60,000 nt of DNA from Membranipora membranacea (Eukaryota > Bryozoa > Gymnolaemata > Cheilostomatida > Membraniporidae): positions 22,632,001 through 22,692,000 of the forward strand of contig OU612065.1 in NCBI GenBank assembly GCA_914767715.1, read 5' to 3'. A program made the position numbers and the translations under genes. The notes under the pieces were generated by a model. That model worked only from the letters and a program-made list of their open reading frames with translations, was not told the DNA's origin and made no database searches. Of the stretch, positions 35,719 through 49,300 are shown piece after piece. Position 1 is the first letter of the stretch. Each line of letters opens with the position of its first letter.

Positions 35719-37105
35719 TCACAGAGACAAAGGAGTGATAGAACGGTTGTCTGCTGTAGTAGATGTCGTAGTTGTTGAGGTATCAGGCTTCAGTCTTTTT
35801 GAGGCATTCTTCAGCGCTTGTCTCTTATTACAGAACCAAACTCTGACCACCTCCCTATCGTAACCTAGCTTGTTAGCCATCACGGTCATCTCACTACCTG
35901 CACGGCAAAGTCAACAAATAGGTAAAAATATCTCATAGTTATATGTCTTTATTCCGGATAGAACTGGGAAAATATCATTTTCAACGCAATCAAATGTAGC
36001 ATAATTCCCATTTTAATTAACAGTTAGACCTTTTCCTGCCTTTTTTGTCACTATCATGAAGATATATGGAAAAGGTGGAAACTATTTATAATTTTGAAAA
36101 TTGATATAGAAATAGGGGTTCAAAAATGGCATGATTTGAGTTTGTTTATTTTTACCTCGGAAGACCCGTAATGGTGGTTTTGAATGTCCCCGCATTTAAT
36201 TATTCCCATGGTCGAAATAAAGCTACATACAAAGAATGGCGTCAATTCAACTTCATTTGATCCTCAACCCATATTGCGACATTTTGTTTTCTGAGGGGGA
36301 CACAATTGCTTATGTCCAACCTTTACAATCATTTTCACATCACAAAACTAACCAGAAGGATGGGTGTTCTTGAGGAAGTACTCGGTCAGTATTTCTACAG
36401 CTTGTGGAGTGAATGATGTTCTTCTCTTCCTCTTCTTTGATCTATCTGATGTGGCCGAGCCAGCCATACTGTTACCTCCACACCTGTGTCTCGCCTCTGC
36501 CTCCATAAGCCACCTCTCTAACACTGGCTTAATCTTCTGTGCACTCTTCGGCGTAATGTCAAGCTTCTCAAATCTATTGATGGTATTGGAACAATTATTG
36601 TGAATGTAAAAAGTAAACAATGCGGGAATATCTATTTTATTTAAGATAGTTTTTTTTATTTTTTATTTTATTGACTGCCATAATCATATCAAAGAATATT
36701 TTCCATTAGGAGTAGAAAATACTTTGGTCTAAATATCCAGATGATGCTTGGCTACCTGCTAGCTAATGTGTTGACTCTAACTTATTAGCTGTTAGGTCAG
36801 AGGGGGAGTGGTGTAGAACTTTCCACACCCAACAGCCAACCAGATATGAACCAACACATTTGCTGACTACTTATATGCACATTAAGATTGGTTGAGCATT
36901 GATAAAATTCCATACCTGCAAATAGCGGATTGACTGTATGCAGGGCCTTCTGCAGCACTGAGGGCGTGTCCTACTTGCGTCTGTGTTAGCCCCATAGCAA
37001 GTCTCCTGCTCTTGAACTGCTTGGCAAATTCTTTGATGTCATCCAATATTATTCCATCAATAACAGAACCTGGCTCAGTGCTACTCACCAGCGTTTCATT
37101 TGCAC
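35719..37105 (-). other. POU6F: POU-specific domain and homeodomain exons
   Basis: Exons 37105-36916 (first part of the POU-specific domain), 36573-36353 (its end, linker and most of the homeodomain) and 35897-35719 (recognition helix and tail). The intron inside the homeodomain falls between THPSG and SEMTVMANKLGYDREV, and the join aligns without a gap to the LPTG-QEITEIAKELNYDREV segment of vertebrate class VI proteins. The tail after the homeodomain is short and threonine-rich (PDTSTTTTSTTADN). Confidence 0.94.
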
Positions 37106-40100
37106 CTACATTGACAATTGATATAAAGATATTTGAAGTTTGTTTATTGCCTAAATTCTAATATCCGTCCTGTGATAGGTTGATAGCATCGAATGTACAG
37201 CACATACATGGAAAAATAAAAGTAAAAGGAGTCTGAGCTGCATTAGTTAAAAAATCGCATATAAAATTCAAAAAAGGTATTTTGTCTTTTGGTTGTTCTA
37301 TACTTGGATGGCCTATATTTATCTATTTTTTCTCTACGAGCAGATGTTCTGTTTGTGTTTATTTTAATACGAGAGTTCAAGATATATATTTATATATATA
37401 TATCATATATAACAATTTTATTTGCTGATCAAGTCATAAATGCCACATACCATGTATAAAACAAATATTGTAATGCATCATTGTTATCAAGTAGGGCATA
37501 ATGAAGCAATTAGGTTTTGTTTAAAGTTACAAATACTAACACCATATTTTGAAGAACGAACGAGACGTTTTACAAGGGAGTTGTCTTCTTAAGAAGTAGG
37601 TAGGGACAACAAACAATAATATTATGTTAAAATTACTTTATGATAGCCTACCTGGTGATTGTGTATCGATGCCAGTGCCCACTGGGCCAGCTGTCACCCC
37701 TCCATCCCTATTTAATACCTGTCCACTCATGGTAGTGCTTACTAGTGACTGAATCGAAGGTAGGAACTTGGCAATCTAAATATTGAATAAAATATAATGA
37801 CGGTCTATGAGGAAAGGCAAAAAAAATTGATGTGTCAAATCGATGAGACTATGCAAAAGTCTTTTACGATCCTGTAATGTACTGTCACCAAAGGGAATAT
37901 TCTAGTTGGCTTAAATACCATTAAGCTAGCTTATGAGTAAGCTAACAATTTTTTTCATTAGCTGGCACATAATCCTAGTTCCTAATCCACATTAATCCTA
38001 TTGTGTTTTACCTCTCAATAACAAATTAAGTCTTTACCTGAGAGTTGATATCTGCCATCGATGTCGTAACATCTGACTGCTGAGGCGGCGGCACTAATGT
38101 AGAACTCGCTGACGGTGCAGCTTGTAGTTGTGGCGTAGACAGTATAGTGGCTCCTGGGGGTGCTGATAGAAACATGGGTGTTATCATAGAAGAGTTGTTT
38201 GTTCCACCCACTGTTTCCGCTGTTATCTTGTTTGTGCCAGTTGTCTGGAAAAGCAAATAGGCTTAGGATTGTTCTAACCCAGAGGAATAATCCCAGGGCT
38301 CTATAACTATGCATGACATGACATATTCTTGAACATAACCTGTATTGACAAGCTTTGTTGTGGGGTTCTTCCACCCCCACCCCCTACAACAAAGCTAGTC
38401 AAGACAGGATTCCTTGAACATTGAAAAATACAACCAGTTGTTTATTCAATTTGGATATCCACATGTGGAGTGCTTTGACTTGCGCTTTGGCCTCAAACAA
38501 CTAGGAGTGAGGTTCACACCAAAGTTGCTACGTAACAAAAATAACCTTATATATACAATTCAATAAAAATATGAAACTGGTATAATCTTTGTATAAATAT
38601 TCTCTGACATCTATGCTAAGCACTGAACACTGTAAACACATGCTATGGAAATCCTATAATATGGTTAACTATAGAATAAAGATGGATTCAGGCCTTCAGA
38701 AGTTATTGTGCTGTGCCGTACCTGCGAGAAAGTTTTAGGGTTCAATCTTTGACACAGCATTTACATACATTGCACATGTACAATAAGTATCTCACTACAA
38801 ATATACAAGAGATTTACAACATAACAGTGGCATCTATCTTATGCTAGACAGTCGGGCATGAACCAAACACAGCATACCAAATAAAGCTGAAGCCAACTGG
38901 ATGGGTGTGAGTACTGAGAGTGCTTTTGGGAACAGATATTAAAATGCACCATTTTAATAACTTGGAACGAAAATACTTCACGGAATGTCTTTTTTGGTGT
39001 GAAATACTTGCTTAATGAATTCCAGTGAAAATGGCACACACCAATTATGAATCAATATGTAACCGTCCTCTCAGTTAATTGATAAACTGAAGCAAACATG
39101 ATGGCCATCATGTCCAGCACAGACTAAAGGACTCAAATATGCTACATTGTACTACAAATCTCTCAACAACATCTCAGACTAATAACTGAACACGAAACAT
39201 GCATCTACATGTATGCTAACAACATGCTACAATCTATAAGTGTTAGTAGCAATGTGTTTGTACACCAACAATTTACAAGCATTCACGCTTTTGCTTACAT
39301 TAGCATCCGGAGTTGTGCCCACTTGACTAGGTATCATTGCGAACTGTTGTAATCCTGCCATTATAGGTGGGTTAGCGAGGATTTGTATTGGTTGTGCCGA
39401 CCCCATACCGAGAGAAACTGGAATAGTGATATACTGCTGGGCCATGGGGTTACCTGTGTAAGAGAGGTATAGTAAGTCATACATACATACCCTATAGGAG
39501 TAAAGTATATGCAGGAGGAAAATATGCTTCACAAAGTGAAACTCCTTGCTAGCTAGCATCTTCTCCCCCTCTTTATTTTATAAAAGCTCCCACCTTAACT
39601 AGCTTACATTAGTGCCAGCTTACACAAAATTGCCCTTATGTCCTCTGCGCTAGAATATACATATTTCACTTCTTGGCGTCGCGCTCAAGCAACAATTTAT
39701 GAATGAAATGGAATTCTAAATGAGTTGATCACTGAGAATTTATTTCGGTCTGATTGCTGTAACAAACGTTTTTATATAAATTCCAAGGTTTGCAAAAATC
39801 ACTGATATACACTGATATTACTGATACAAAGTTATACTGATGAAATCTCTCCACGAATAGTCATACTGTGTATTTTACCACTGATCCATAAATTCGTATC
39901 AATGGCAAATAAAAAATTAATTTTCTCCCACTACTCTTGACCTTTCCATGATGGTGGTAATATTCCATCTGTACCTTGTCTCCAATATAACCATTGTGCC
40001 AGTTGTATAACTATTTTACATTGGAAAATTTCCAAGCAGAAAAGAATCCAGATTTACAGATCAGGTTCACTCTTTGGGAAAAGTCACCCGTATACGTGCA

Positions 40101-42399
40101 AGACCTTCTTTGTTCATGTGTCGAGTTTATGGTTTTTTTAAAAATAAATTGTCGACAATTAGGATTTTTTATAGCAAATCAGCTCTGGAACATTTGAGAC
40201 CAATTTAAGCATATGGGTTCACTCTTTTACCTTGTGCTTGTGCAGTCATATTTGCTGGTTGGACTGATGGAGGCTGGTTTAGAGGTATAAGGATCTGCTG
40301 GTATGGAAGCCCAGTACCATTACTCTGACTAGGGCCAGCTATGAAGAACTGGGGCTGCGCTGCCGGAGCAGTCGTGAACTGAGGCTGTCCAAACATAAAG
40401 TGCTGCTGCTGTTGGAGGTTAGAAGTAACTGAACCATTCACATTGACAGGCATAGTAGCTCCATTGATCGGTATCATCGGTGCAATGTTTGGCATTAGTC
40501 TGCTACTGCCAACTGTAACGAGAAATAGCTGATTTAAACGGCCAGATGAATAGAACTAGACAGAGACAAGCAACTATCTCGTAAAGTTGATCTTTTGTTA
40601 TGGCACCTCGGCAGCCTCAGAGTTTGTATTCAGCCGGTTTGGCTACGCTACCAGCAAAGGGCGAAAATCACGCAAGCCGCCACATATTCACTCATTTTAA
40701 GCTGCCATGGGTTTAAGATTAAATATGTCGTGTCTCACCTACAAACCATTAACTTGTATACGGCGTTATTGTCACTCAGCTAGTGCCTAGCATCTCTTTT
40801 CTCATAGTCATATAAAAAAATGCTTATATATTTATATTTTGCTTTTCAACAATTAGTTCACACCCTTTGGTGTTACAGGAAGAAGCAGAACTCTTGAAAC
40901 CACATATATAACTACACGGAAGTAAGGAGCACCGTGGGTGGCAAACCGCACACTTGTCACACCTAAGAAGGGTGTATTCACACTAAGCTTGAGCCTTCAG
41001 ATTAGAATCTCATCTTCAAAATAACTTCCATTCTATTGTGACATGTGGAGAGCTTCATGTCTTAGCTACAGCAAAAGCGTTATCTATGGTGATATAATCC
41101 CGCCAAATAAGAAAAATGGCTCCGGTTTAGAACCCTGTGCACCCAAAATTTGGCACACTGAATCTGAATACCTTTCTCCATCTGTGGCAATATTGCATGC
41201 CCAAGTTGATCACTAAACCACATTTATTCCACATTCTTTCCATCCTTCCTGTGCTGTCTAATGCTCCTAATATCTCAAGGATATGATGAAAACTAATGCC
41301 TATTATTGGTGGCTATTTGCATGTCTTGATTTGAGAATGTCATCATCGAGTAGATGATCCTAAGAAGGCATTTTTTAAATGGAACAAATCTGAAGCCTAA
41401 ATTCTAAAATCCAAAATCCCTACAACAAAAATTGCAGATCACGCCATGCAGAGAGCCTCTGCTGAAGGCTTTAGTTTTACCCAGTTCTCATTATAACATT
41501 TAATATCCAACGAAAAATATAAAACTAGATGGGTATAGACTATTGACTTGTGAACAGCATGAAAATTACTGAAATCACCTGTGTTATACTGGGTGGCTGG
41601 CTGGTTACGAGCAGTAGTTGTAGCTATAGATCCCAGTGTTTCAGCGGCAGCTGCTGCCAGCAGATTATTCAGAGCTGTTTGGTCTTCCATCACCTTATTC
41701 CTCGGTTCATTCTTCATCGGTTTGCTTGTTGGCTTCTGGGTTATTTTCGCAGTGTCCTCTGTAGATAGCTCTTTTTCATCGGAGGTCTGAAATATCAGTT
41801 GCCGATTTGAAATCTTATGAATGTTGCATCACAGTTTTGAGACAGAGACAGAGTCGTGCTGCCTACATTTGCTCCTCTTATTAATGAACAGCCTCCCACT
41901 CCAACCCATTCTAAGGAGCACCTATTATGGTTTTGTCCACTTCCTATCATCGTTTTGTTTTTCAAAAACACTCGCATGGTTCTCTACTAAATCCACTTCA
42001 AAAATCATATTCTGTGTGTATACTGTATAAAACTTTCAGGTGAAGGAACAGACACAATTTTGTTCAACTTAAAATAACGAGATCACTATAAATTACCTTG
42101 TTTACGGTGGTAGAAGGCGAAGGCACCTCTTCTTTAATACTCTTGGCCTCTTCAGTTTTCTCAGCAGTCTTTTCTTGCTCAACACTCGAACTGCACTGTT
42201 CAGCCGTTACTGTGTTACTATTTGAACTTTGAACTTGCTCACAAGCTTTCTGACTCGAGGCCGTTTCAGAATTGGTTGATTGTTTGGGCTGCTGGTCGCT
42301 GTTCTTTTGCTGATCACTCGTTTCAGCTGATGAGATAGCTTCGGCCTCATCGGCAGCGGCAGCAGTGGTGAGATTATCATTATCAGTAGATTGATCCAT
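35719..42399 (-). CDS. POU6F: Class VI POU-homeobox transcription factor (complete, 9 coding exons)
   Basis: Exons in reading order: 42399-42097, 41786-41579, 40512-40231, 39453-39299, 38244-38038, 37775-37652, 37105-36916, 36573-36353, 35897-35719; 1869 bases, 622 residues. The first 430 residues are low complexity: an acidic, serine- and glutamine-rich start, then Q/N/P/T-rich stretches (SNLQQQQHFMFGQPQF) typical of activation domains. The POU-specific domain (about 442-520) has LDDIKEFAKQFKSRRLAMGL, TQTQVGHALSAAEGPAYSQS and AICRFEKLDITPKSAQKIKP. The homeodomain follows KKRKRRTSFTPQAVEILTEY and ends YDREVVRVWFCNKRQALKN. The DIKEFAKQFK, EGPAYSQSAICRFEKLDITP and REVVRVWFCN features are those of class VI (POU6F1/POU6F2). 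The usual NRRQ is NKRQ here. In animals this class acts in neural and sensory cells; in a sponge its role would be open. A GGNSMAGSATSDRS linker joins the two DNA-binding halves. Confidence 0.95.
38339..38408. repeat. Fold-back element related to that at 4581
   Basis: CCTGTATTGACAAGCTTTG, a G run, a C-rich centre, then CAAAGCTAGTCAAGACAGG. The ends pair with two or three mismatches. It lies in an intron of the POU gene, about 34 kb from its relative. Confidence 0.75.
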
Positions 42400-42670
42400 A
42401 GTATCTTAATCACTAATGAGCCAAATATAACCTCCTGCACTCTTTAATGTTAGGCTTTAATTACGCACTGTAAATACGCAGGTATAACTTCATTACATCA
42501 AAACTGTTCGGCAGCCGCGGCTGGCAGCAATTATTATCAACGTACATACCATCAAAATAAAGGTAATCAGCACTTGGCAAAAACTATAAACAGCATTAAC
42601 ATCTTATAATAATAAAAAAGTTTGAAACTCACCTCAATTTTCAATTCCACGCATTTACAGATGAGAGCCG
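42097..42670 (-). promoter_or_regulatory. POU6F: Possible 5' UTR of the POU gene with a noncoding first exon
   Basis: On the minus strand a GTGCAG acceptor ends at 42435, so the first coding exon probably extends to 42434. A GTGAGT donor lies just below 42633, so a noncoding exon may run upward from 42633. A start site cannot be read; no clear TATA box is seen. Confidence 0.35.
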
Positions 42671-45600
42671 CACAATTACAAATGAAATCTGTGAATAATA
42701 TGAACTGTGATCAATATAGCTTCGGCTTCAGCAATCTCTTCATCATAGCTGTAATTGGCTCAGAGCAAAAACTGTAATCTATCCCTGCGGGATTACCGTT
42801 TATCATGATGATGCATAGTAATGAACTATAATTCCAGCATTGTTTATAGAGCGTAACATATTCCCACTATTGATTTGTCTAAGTTCATTAGCATAATGCC
42901 TTGTCAGCCAGTAAATTATTCTGAATTGATAGAGAAGCAGTCTTGAGAGGTAGCCTCAACTTAATCAATATAATGCCATGAAATGATAGTAGTGCCCCGT
43001 AATGTGAGAGAATTTGAGAGAACTAGGGTTAAGAACGCCAACGTTCATCATATTGATTTTAGCTACTCTAATTAGCAATCAGTATTGCTTAGCATGATAT
43101 TATGTTCAAGTTAGGCCATAGCTCTCCAGCAGCGACAGCATAGGCATTACAAGCGCACAGCCAAACTACTGACTACCAACAGTCCAACACTGTATCTACA
43201 AAGAGATATCTCCTCATGCATAACTAAAAACATGAGAGTATTCTGTCTTTATTTCCAGTGGAAGGAAATGCAACAAAAACGTCACCAGTTTCTCAGTACA
43301 TATTTATCTTATATACGTAATACGTTGTTAGTATTGTTTTGCTAAAGAGTTTCGCGTTTGATGTCGCCAAAATAAATTTTCAAAATGTTGGGCATGTATT
43401 TGGACACTCATCAGTCTCCATAATGCTTTGGATGTATTACTGTGCTATAGCTTTATACAGAATACAAATCACGTAATGATCATTGTATCTTTTAATGCCC
43501 TAAAAAGTTGCCTGACTCAAAAAACTGGGAGAAAATGATCATCAGGATTCTTCGAAAATCCTATACAGTCATAAAACTATGAGCAAGGTATCACGTGGTG
43601 ATGTATCTAAAAAAAAATAAACATGTTTCTACCGTCTGATCAAGAGTTGTCCATTATATAGTTGTGAAGAGATAACTCCCACTTTCAGAGTCTTTACATT
43701 TTACTTTGAGCCGCTAATGTCTTGCAAATTTTGTAAGATTCCAGAATATTTTAATTTGAATATGAATGCCTTCTTACAATGCTCAACTTCTTGTTGTAAG
43801 CAGCATCTTATCATCAGGGTGGCATGCAACTTTTTCGTTATTGCATGGTAACACTTGTTTTACGGATGCTTAGTTCCAAACCCTTACACAATAATGATTT
43901 ACAATTAGTATCAGATAGGAGAACCAGTTAGAATTACAAATATATTCTGCCCAGTTCGTTTTTATCTCAGAAGGATGTCTATGTAATATGATCTCGGGAA
44001 ACACTATTTTCTCCCTGCATCTGGAAACCTCAACACATCTGTATTAGGTTGGTGTGGATTTATTTGATAACGAGTAGTTATTTTCTTTCTGATTTTTATG
44101 AAACAGCAATCTGAGTATATCAACGTGCGCTAAAATTGTCAAGGGATTCCAATACATCAGGTATAAATGTTTCGTTCAGAGATGAACTTTTCGTGTTGTA
44201 TGAAAATGATCTCAGTTCTTATAATGCACCAAGCCAACACTCAATCTGGTGCCAAAAAGTGTTTTCATTTTGCAAAATAGGATTATCCATTGCACTATCT
44301 GTGTGTCAACATGAGAGCTCATTTTTATGCGTGTGTGCACATGTGTGCATACATGACACACCTCATGATTAGTTTTTTAAACTGGGTGGGAAAATATGAG
44401 GGTCTAGCTTGTCTTGAGTGTGAACTGGGCCACTGGGCAGTGTGAAAAGGCTAGATGTGAATAGTAAGATTCAACTTTTGTTGACATCTAAATTTAACAG
44501 CATTTATTCAACAGCATTAAGGAGGCCTATTATTACTATCATTATAAGTGTGATGCTACCATAGTTCTCAGGTACCACAGCTCATAGTTTTTAAAATGCC
44601 CCCCACTTTACCAATTACTCAGACGAGAAAAGTTTTGAACTTGAAAATACAGGCTAAGATTATAATGTAAATCTTTTGCTGTGTTGTTTGGGAGTTGTCT
44701 ACACAATATGATACAGTGGGACAACTCTTAAACAATCTCTTTGTTTGCAGGCCTTTGATAATCTTGCCTCACATTAACAAGAGCATCAACCCACGTTGAT
44801 TTGTGTACATATTAGAGTCTCATGATTGGTCAGAAGTAATGTAGTAAAGGGTAGGACAGGTTATTGATTGGTTGATTGAATTTACCCAATCCTCTGATCA
44901 CTTGTTTCAGCAACATCATTATTGGAGAAGTGGGTGAGAGGTGTTACTCATTTTACACATGTAAGTGGAGAAAGTTATGTCAACACTGCAATGTCTTTTG
45001 CTTGTTACTATTTACAAGTCAATATTGAGTGATAAGCATCATGTTGCTCGACACTTTTAGAGGAATTGGATTCTAGTCACTGCATGTGCTTGCTTTAGGT
45101 GCTTTAGGCTCTAGTTGGTTGTATGTATGTCTTGTATGTGTATGGTGAGTAACTTTAATTAAGAAGACTGTGTCTGTGGTGTTTTGGAGTGGAAGTGTAG
45201 TATGGTTGGAGAAGCAGTGTATCTTTTCGCAGTGGAACTGCTACACAGTGCATACCCAGCTGTTAAGTTGGCCGATGGAGAAGAAGTGTGTTCTTCTATC
45301 ACCCAGGACCTCCTTCCTATTAATCAAGTATGCAATATGAATATATGCCATGATATGATGATATCATGGCATATATTCATATTGCATACTTGAAATCCCC
45401 TTCATACTATCCTACATAAGGTTTGCTGGTGTTGGGATGGGGGATCAATTGACACCGATTCATGGTGAAATGCTTATATGCTTTGTAACAGGATCTATGT
45501 AGCTAAATCGACGCTTATCAGACATCAGATGTCGGTATATTTCTTATTACTGTTTGCAAGTCGTGTGTGTGTGTGCCATAAAATCCACCAAGGGTTCTAT

Positions 45601-46356
45601 GGGTGTTGTTCCCACAGAGTTTTTCATGGTACTCCTCTAAAGATGCTGGCGCAGAGCAAAGTGCAACGGCACGAAGTATGACTTAGCAATCCAACCATCA
45701 ACCAACAGCTGTTCGTACCACTTTAGTTGGTTGATTAGGCCTATAAGGGTGGGTGAAGCTATGCATGGATGTTACTGCAAGCTATATGTTTGTTTGGTTG
45801 GTTATTGACATTGGTGAAGCACGCACTTGCTCATGATCCCAAAATGTTGAACTGACCTCATCTTGATGTCCACACTGGTGAAGAAGGATGACCTTATACT
45901 TCAAAAAACTTCACAAAAATTGAAGCAGTTGTAGGGCCTCAAGGATTTATAAATGAGTTGCTTTTATAACAATTTGTCAGTTATCAGATATATAGTTAGT
46001 TACGCTATCGTACGCAATTGAGGCTACTCTCAAGATTTTCTTGACTGGCCACCCTATCTGCGATTTACCTCTGATTTATGGACTGTAGAAGCTGACAGTG
46101 GTTGAAACTATATAGAGCCAATCTTTGTTACAACATTTGAATGGCACATGAATTCGACCTTTTCAGGGTATTAAAGTCATGTGAACACAGTATTTCTTTC
46201 AATTACTACAATTTATAGTTTTAGGACATGTCAGGTACATGTCACTCTTGACTAAATTGAAAGAAGTTGGAAAAGAAGAGTACGGCCGGACCGAAAGACA
46301 TAGCTGAGATGAGATTGTGATTTCAATGACTGAGCGGAGATTGTACAAGTAAAGAC
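42671..46356. other. Intergenic region between the divergent POU and DGK genes
   Basis: About 3.7 kb lies between the 5' ends of two divergent genes and should contain both promoters. Open frames here (44136-44372, 45184-45393, 45478-45681) are short and show no family features. The notable structure is a perfect 33 bp inverted repeat at 45324-45393. Nothing else supports a gene. Confidence 0.5.
45324..45393. repeat. Perfect 33 bp inverted repeat with a 4-base loop
   Basis: The left arm (starting TCAAGTATGCAATATGAATA) and the right arm (ending TATTCATATTGCATACTTGA) are exact reverse complements over 33 bases, separated only by GATG at 45357-45360. RNA from either strand would form a 70-nt perfect hairpin. 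It could be a young fold-back element or a small-RNA precursor. Confidence 0.9.
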
Positions 46357-49300
46357 ATGGCTAATGTATGTGGTGTTACACCAGATCCTGGCCATTTCTT
46401 CACTAAGAAGAGCTTTCACAAGCCCACCTACTGTCACCACTGTACAGATTTATTATGGGGCCTCATCGGACAAGGATTCATGTGCAAAGGTTTGGATTTA
46501 TGATGTAGTTTTAGTTAGGTAGCATTTTGAAACTTTTAAGTTTAAATGTAACCGACTTGTATACCATCATTTTATTTTCTGCAGGCAACCATTCTCACTC
46601 CCAAACATTTACCCCTACTCCATACTCCATAGGGGTATTACTCCAAAATGCTACCATAGGGGTATGAGCTAACGTAATGTATATCCATTTTAAGTAAAAA
46701 TAACTTGACTTTATGCGGTCCCAACCTGCATTTAGTTCAATCAAGAGTCCATGGCTGGCTTTTGATGTTTATGCAGACTCCTGCCAAGCTAATTTTTAAG
46801 CAGCAATATATCACAGATTTTGTGTTCTAAGGGGTATGTTTAGCTTAACCTTAAACAAAGCATACTGTTAAAATAGCTACAAAAATATCATGATCTAAAC
46901 TGAAATAGATTTGTTTGGGGTAATTCTCTAAACTTAACTTCGTGATGGTTGTTAAAACATGATGTTATAATAGAGCTATAAAAAGACCTCCGGAGACAGT
47001 GTACTATTTGATTTAGTTTACATATTATTAACAATCTGAATATAGCCTCCTCATTGAACAAACCAATTTTCTCTGGTATAAATCCCTTATTATTTCGTAT
47101 TGAGCTAGTATTTATCCTTGGTAGTTATATGAAATTAGAGATGAGCATTTTCTATGTATTACATTTCACTGTCTATGCTTGACATGCAAACTATTGTTAT
47201 CAACATGGAACACTAATGTAGTGTCGTGATTTTAAATCAATACCGAGCTTTAGTACAAAAGTGGTTTTAAATATTGCTATCATGCATGCTATAAGCAGAG
47301 CAAGAATATAACATGGTATGATGTCTATAGTGTAGTGCTGCTTCAACCGGAGCATCACGCTGAACAATATAGATTCAAGTTCAAATACTTTGAACACTGA
47401 TAATATTCAGGTCCAAAATTGCAAAATCATGAAGAATGTTTTCTTTTGGGCTATTATGATACTTGCTCATTGGATTACAACTATACTTGTTTTAAAAGGC
47501 CATTATAGTGATACAGTTTTTGAGACATTGGAAATGAAAACATATTTCAATATTTTTGACGCTGTGGTATTAACAGGGAGGACAGGAGGGGTACATACCA
47601 CCCTCCCTGGTATTATCGATGATGAACCAGCCCTTGTTTTCACCTGTTGTATATGAATGTAACATGACATTCTAGGGTAGTGTTAGTTTTATCAGAGCCG
47701 TCGGCCATGTTTAAAAAAACATCACCTTGATTTTTTTTCAGTGTGTAACTACGTTATTCATGAGAAATGTCGGAGCCAGGTAGCTACACCATGTACAAGC
47801 TACCTAACTGACCATATAAAGGTATGTCCTATCCCAGAAAACCGCCCGAGCATAGGCCTAACCTTGACCTATCCCGGTCAAGGTTATGCCTCTGGTTATG
47901 CCTCCGGTGGTTTTCCGATGAGTTTTCCAATAAGTTGCGCATGTCCTTAGTGTCTGTGTGACCCGTGCTTGTATTGCAAATTGACTTTGATTGCTCTCGG
48001 CAGGTATAACAACTGTACTCTTAGCCTTGTAACATCTTATACTTGTGACATTTCACATCACATGATGTCATGGAAAAGATTGCAAAGTGGCGCAAAAAAA
48101 AAAGAGTGTGAATGACTAGGGAAAAAAATCAGAGGACAGATAAAATTATCTGTTTGACGAACAAAAATAGGTTGCAGAGCTGGGTGATCAAGCGCAGAGC
48201 TGCATAGTAGAATAATACATATTATGATTTATTAATTAGACGAATATGCTGCAATGATAGCGCTGAGTAAGTTTTTAAATGCTACATTCATAAGGGGATG
48301 CGCTCAGGGCTTTACCCTTTTGTATTGATGTTCCCCGGGGATCACACATGTCTTTTTCAGTGTTATGCTGCAATATGCTAAAACTGAAATCGTCATGAAC
48401 TTTCTTCTCGTCCTTTTTTCAGCGTGTACTTGCGTTCGTAACAGTTCCAACCGTGAACATAATATAAAATAATATATGAACATATCATATATGACATAGA
48501 GTTTACCGAGTGACACAAAAACGTTGTCCGAAATCTTACTAATGAGGTGTATTTGTACTCAAAGTTGAGAAACTTTTAGTAGGACTCGTTAAATAGGCAT
48601 TTAAAGTTTCCCGACTTGGGCTATAGGTGCTGTTTTAGTACCTGAGTACTATTCTTAGTACAAAAGCCAATTACATTGATTGTCCGGCGTCGCGCTCATT
48701 TTGCGATGGTGTCAGCACAGTTTCTTGATCATACAATTGTAGAGGTGTTAAGTTGCTTTCGGATCATCTTCTCTCTATATATATATCATATAAAAGTACA
48801 AGGTGGATCAATTTATTAAACCGCACAAGAAGGACATAGACAACACTATCCCATTGATGAATTGACAGTTTGATGATGCCATAGTTTGGTGATAATTAGT
48901 CAATGTACGTTATCACGGATTGATTGACCGCTACAAGATTAACGAGATCTCAGTCTGACAGCTTTGGCTAACTAATAGCTGTTCCTGATTACAAACATTG
49001 GCACGAAAGGTAGATCAGAATGTGTGCCTCTCGATTCTTACCTGTTAGTCTGAGCTCCCAGACTCCTGCCCCGACCCGACGCCCCTGCCTGATGGCCCCC
49101 AGGGCCACCTGTTAGTCTGACCCCCCAAACTCTTGCCCACCCCCTGCCACATGTAAATCTGAGCACCATATTTGGCTAAAGGTGGGTGGGAGAGGGGACC
49201 ACTGGGTAGAGGATGTTGTCAAAGGCCTTGTGGGTGTTCCGCATTGTGTTTTTGTGCGATATTTAATGTATCAATACTTCCTGGTGGAACAGGAAGCTGA

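Noticed and set aside
41550-41790. Plus-strand frames over the POU exon 2
   Set aside because: They are antisense shadows of the minus-strand coding exon 41786-41579.
45184-45393. 69-codon frame upstream of DGK as a possible first exon
   Set aside because: It runs into the perfect hairpin, has no good donor, and the DGK exon at 46357 has its own ATG after an in-frame stop.
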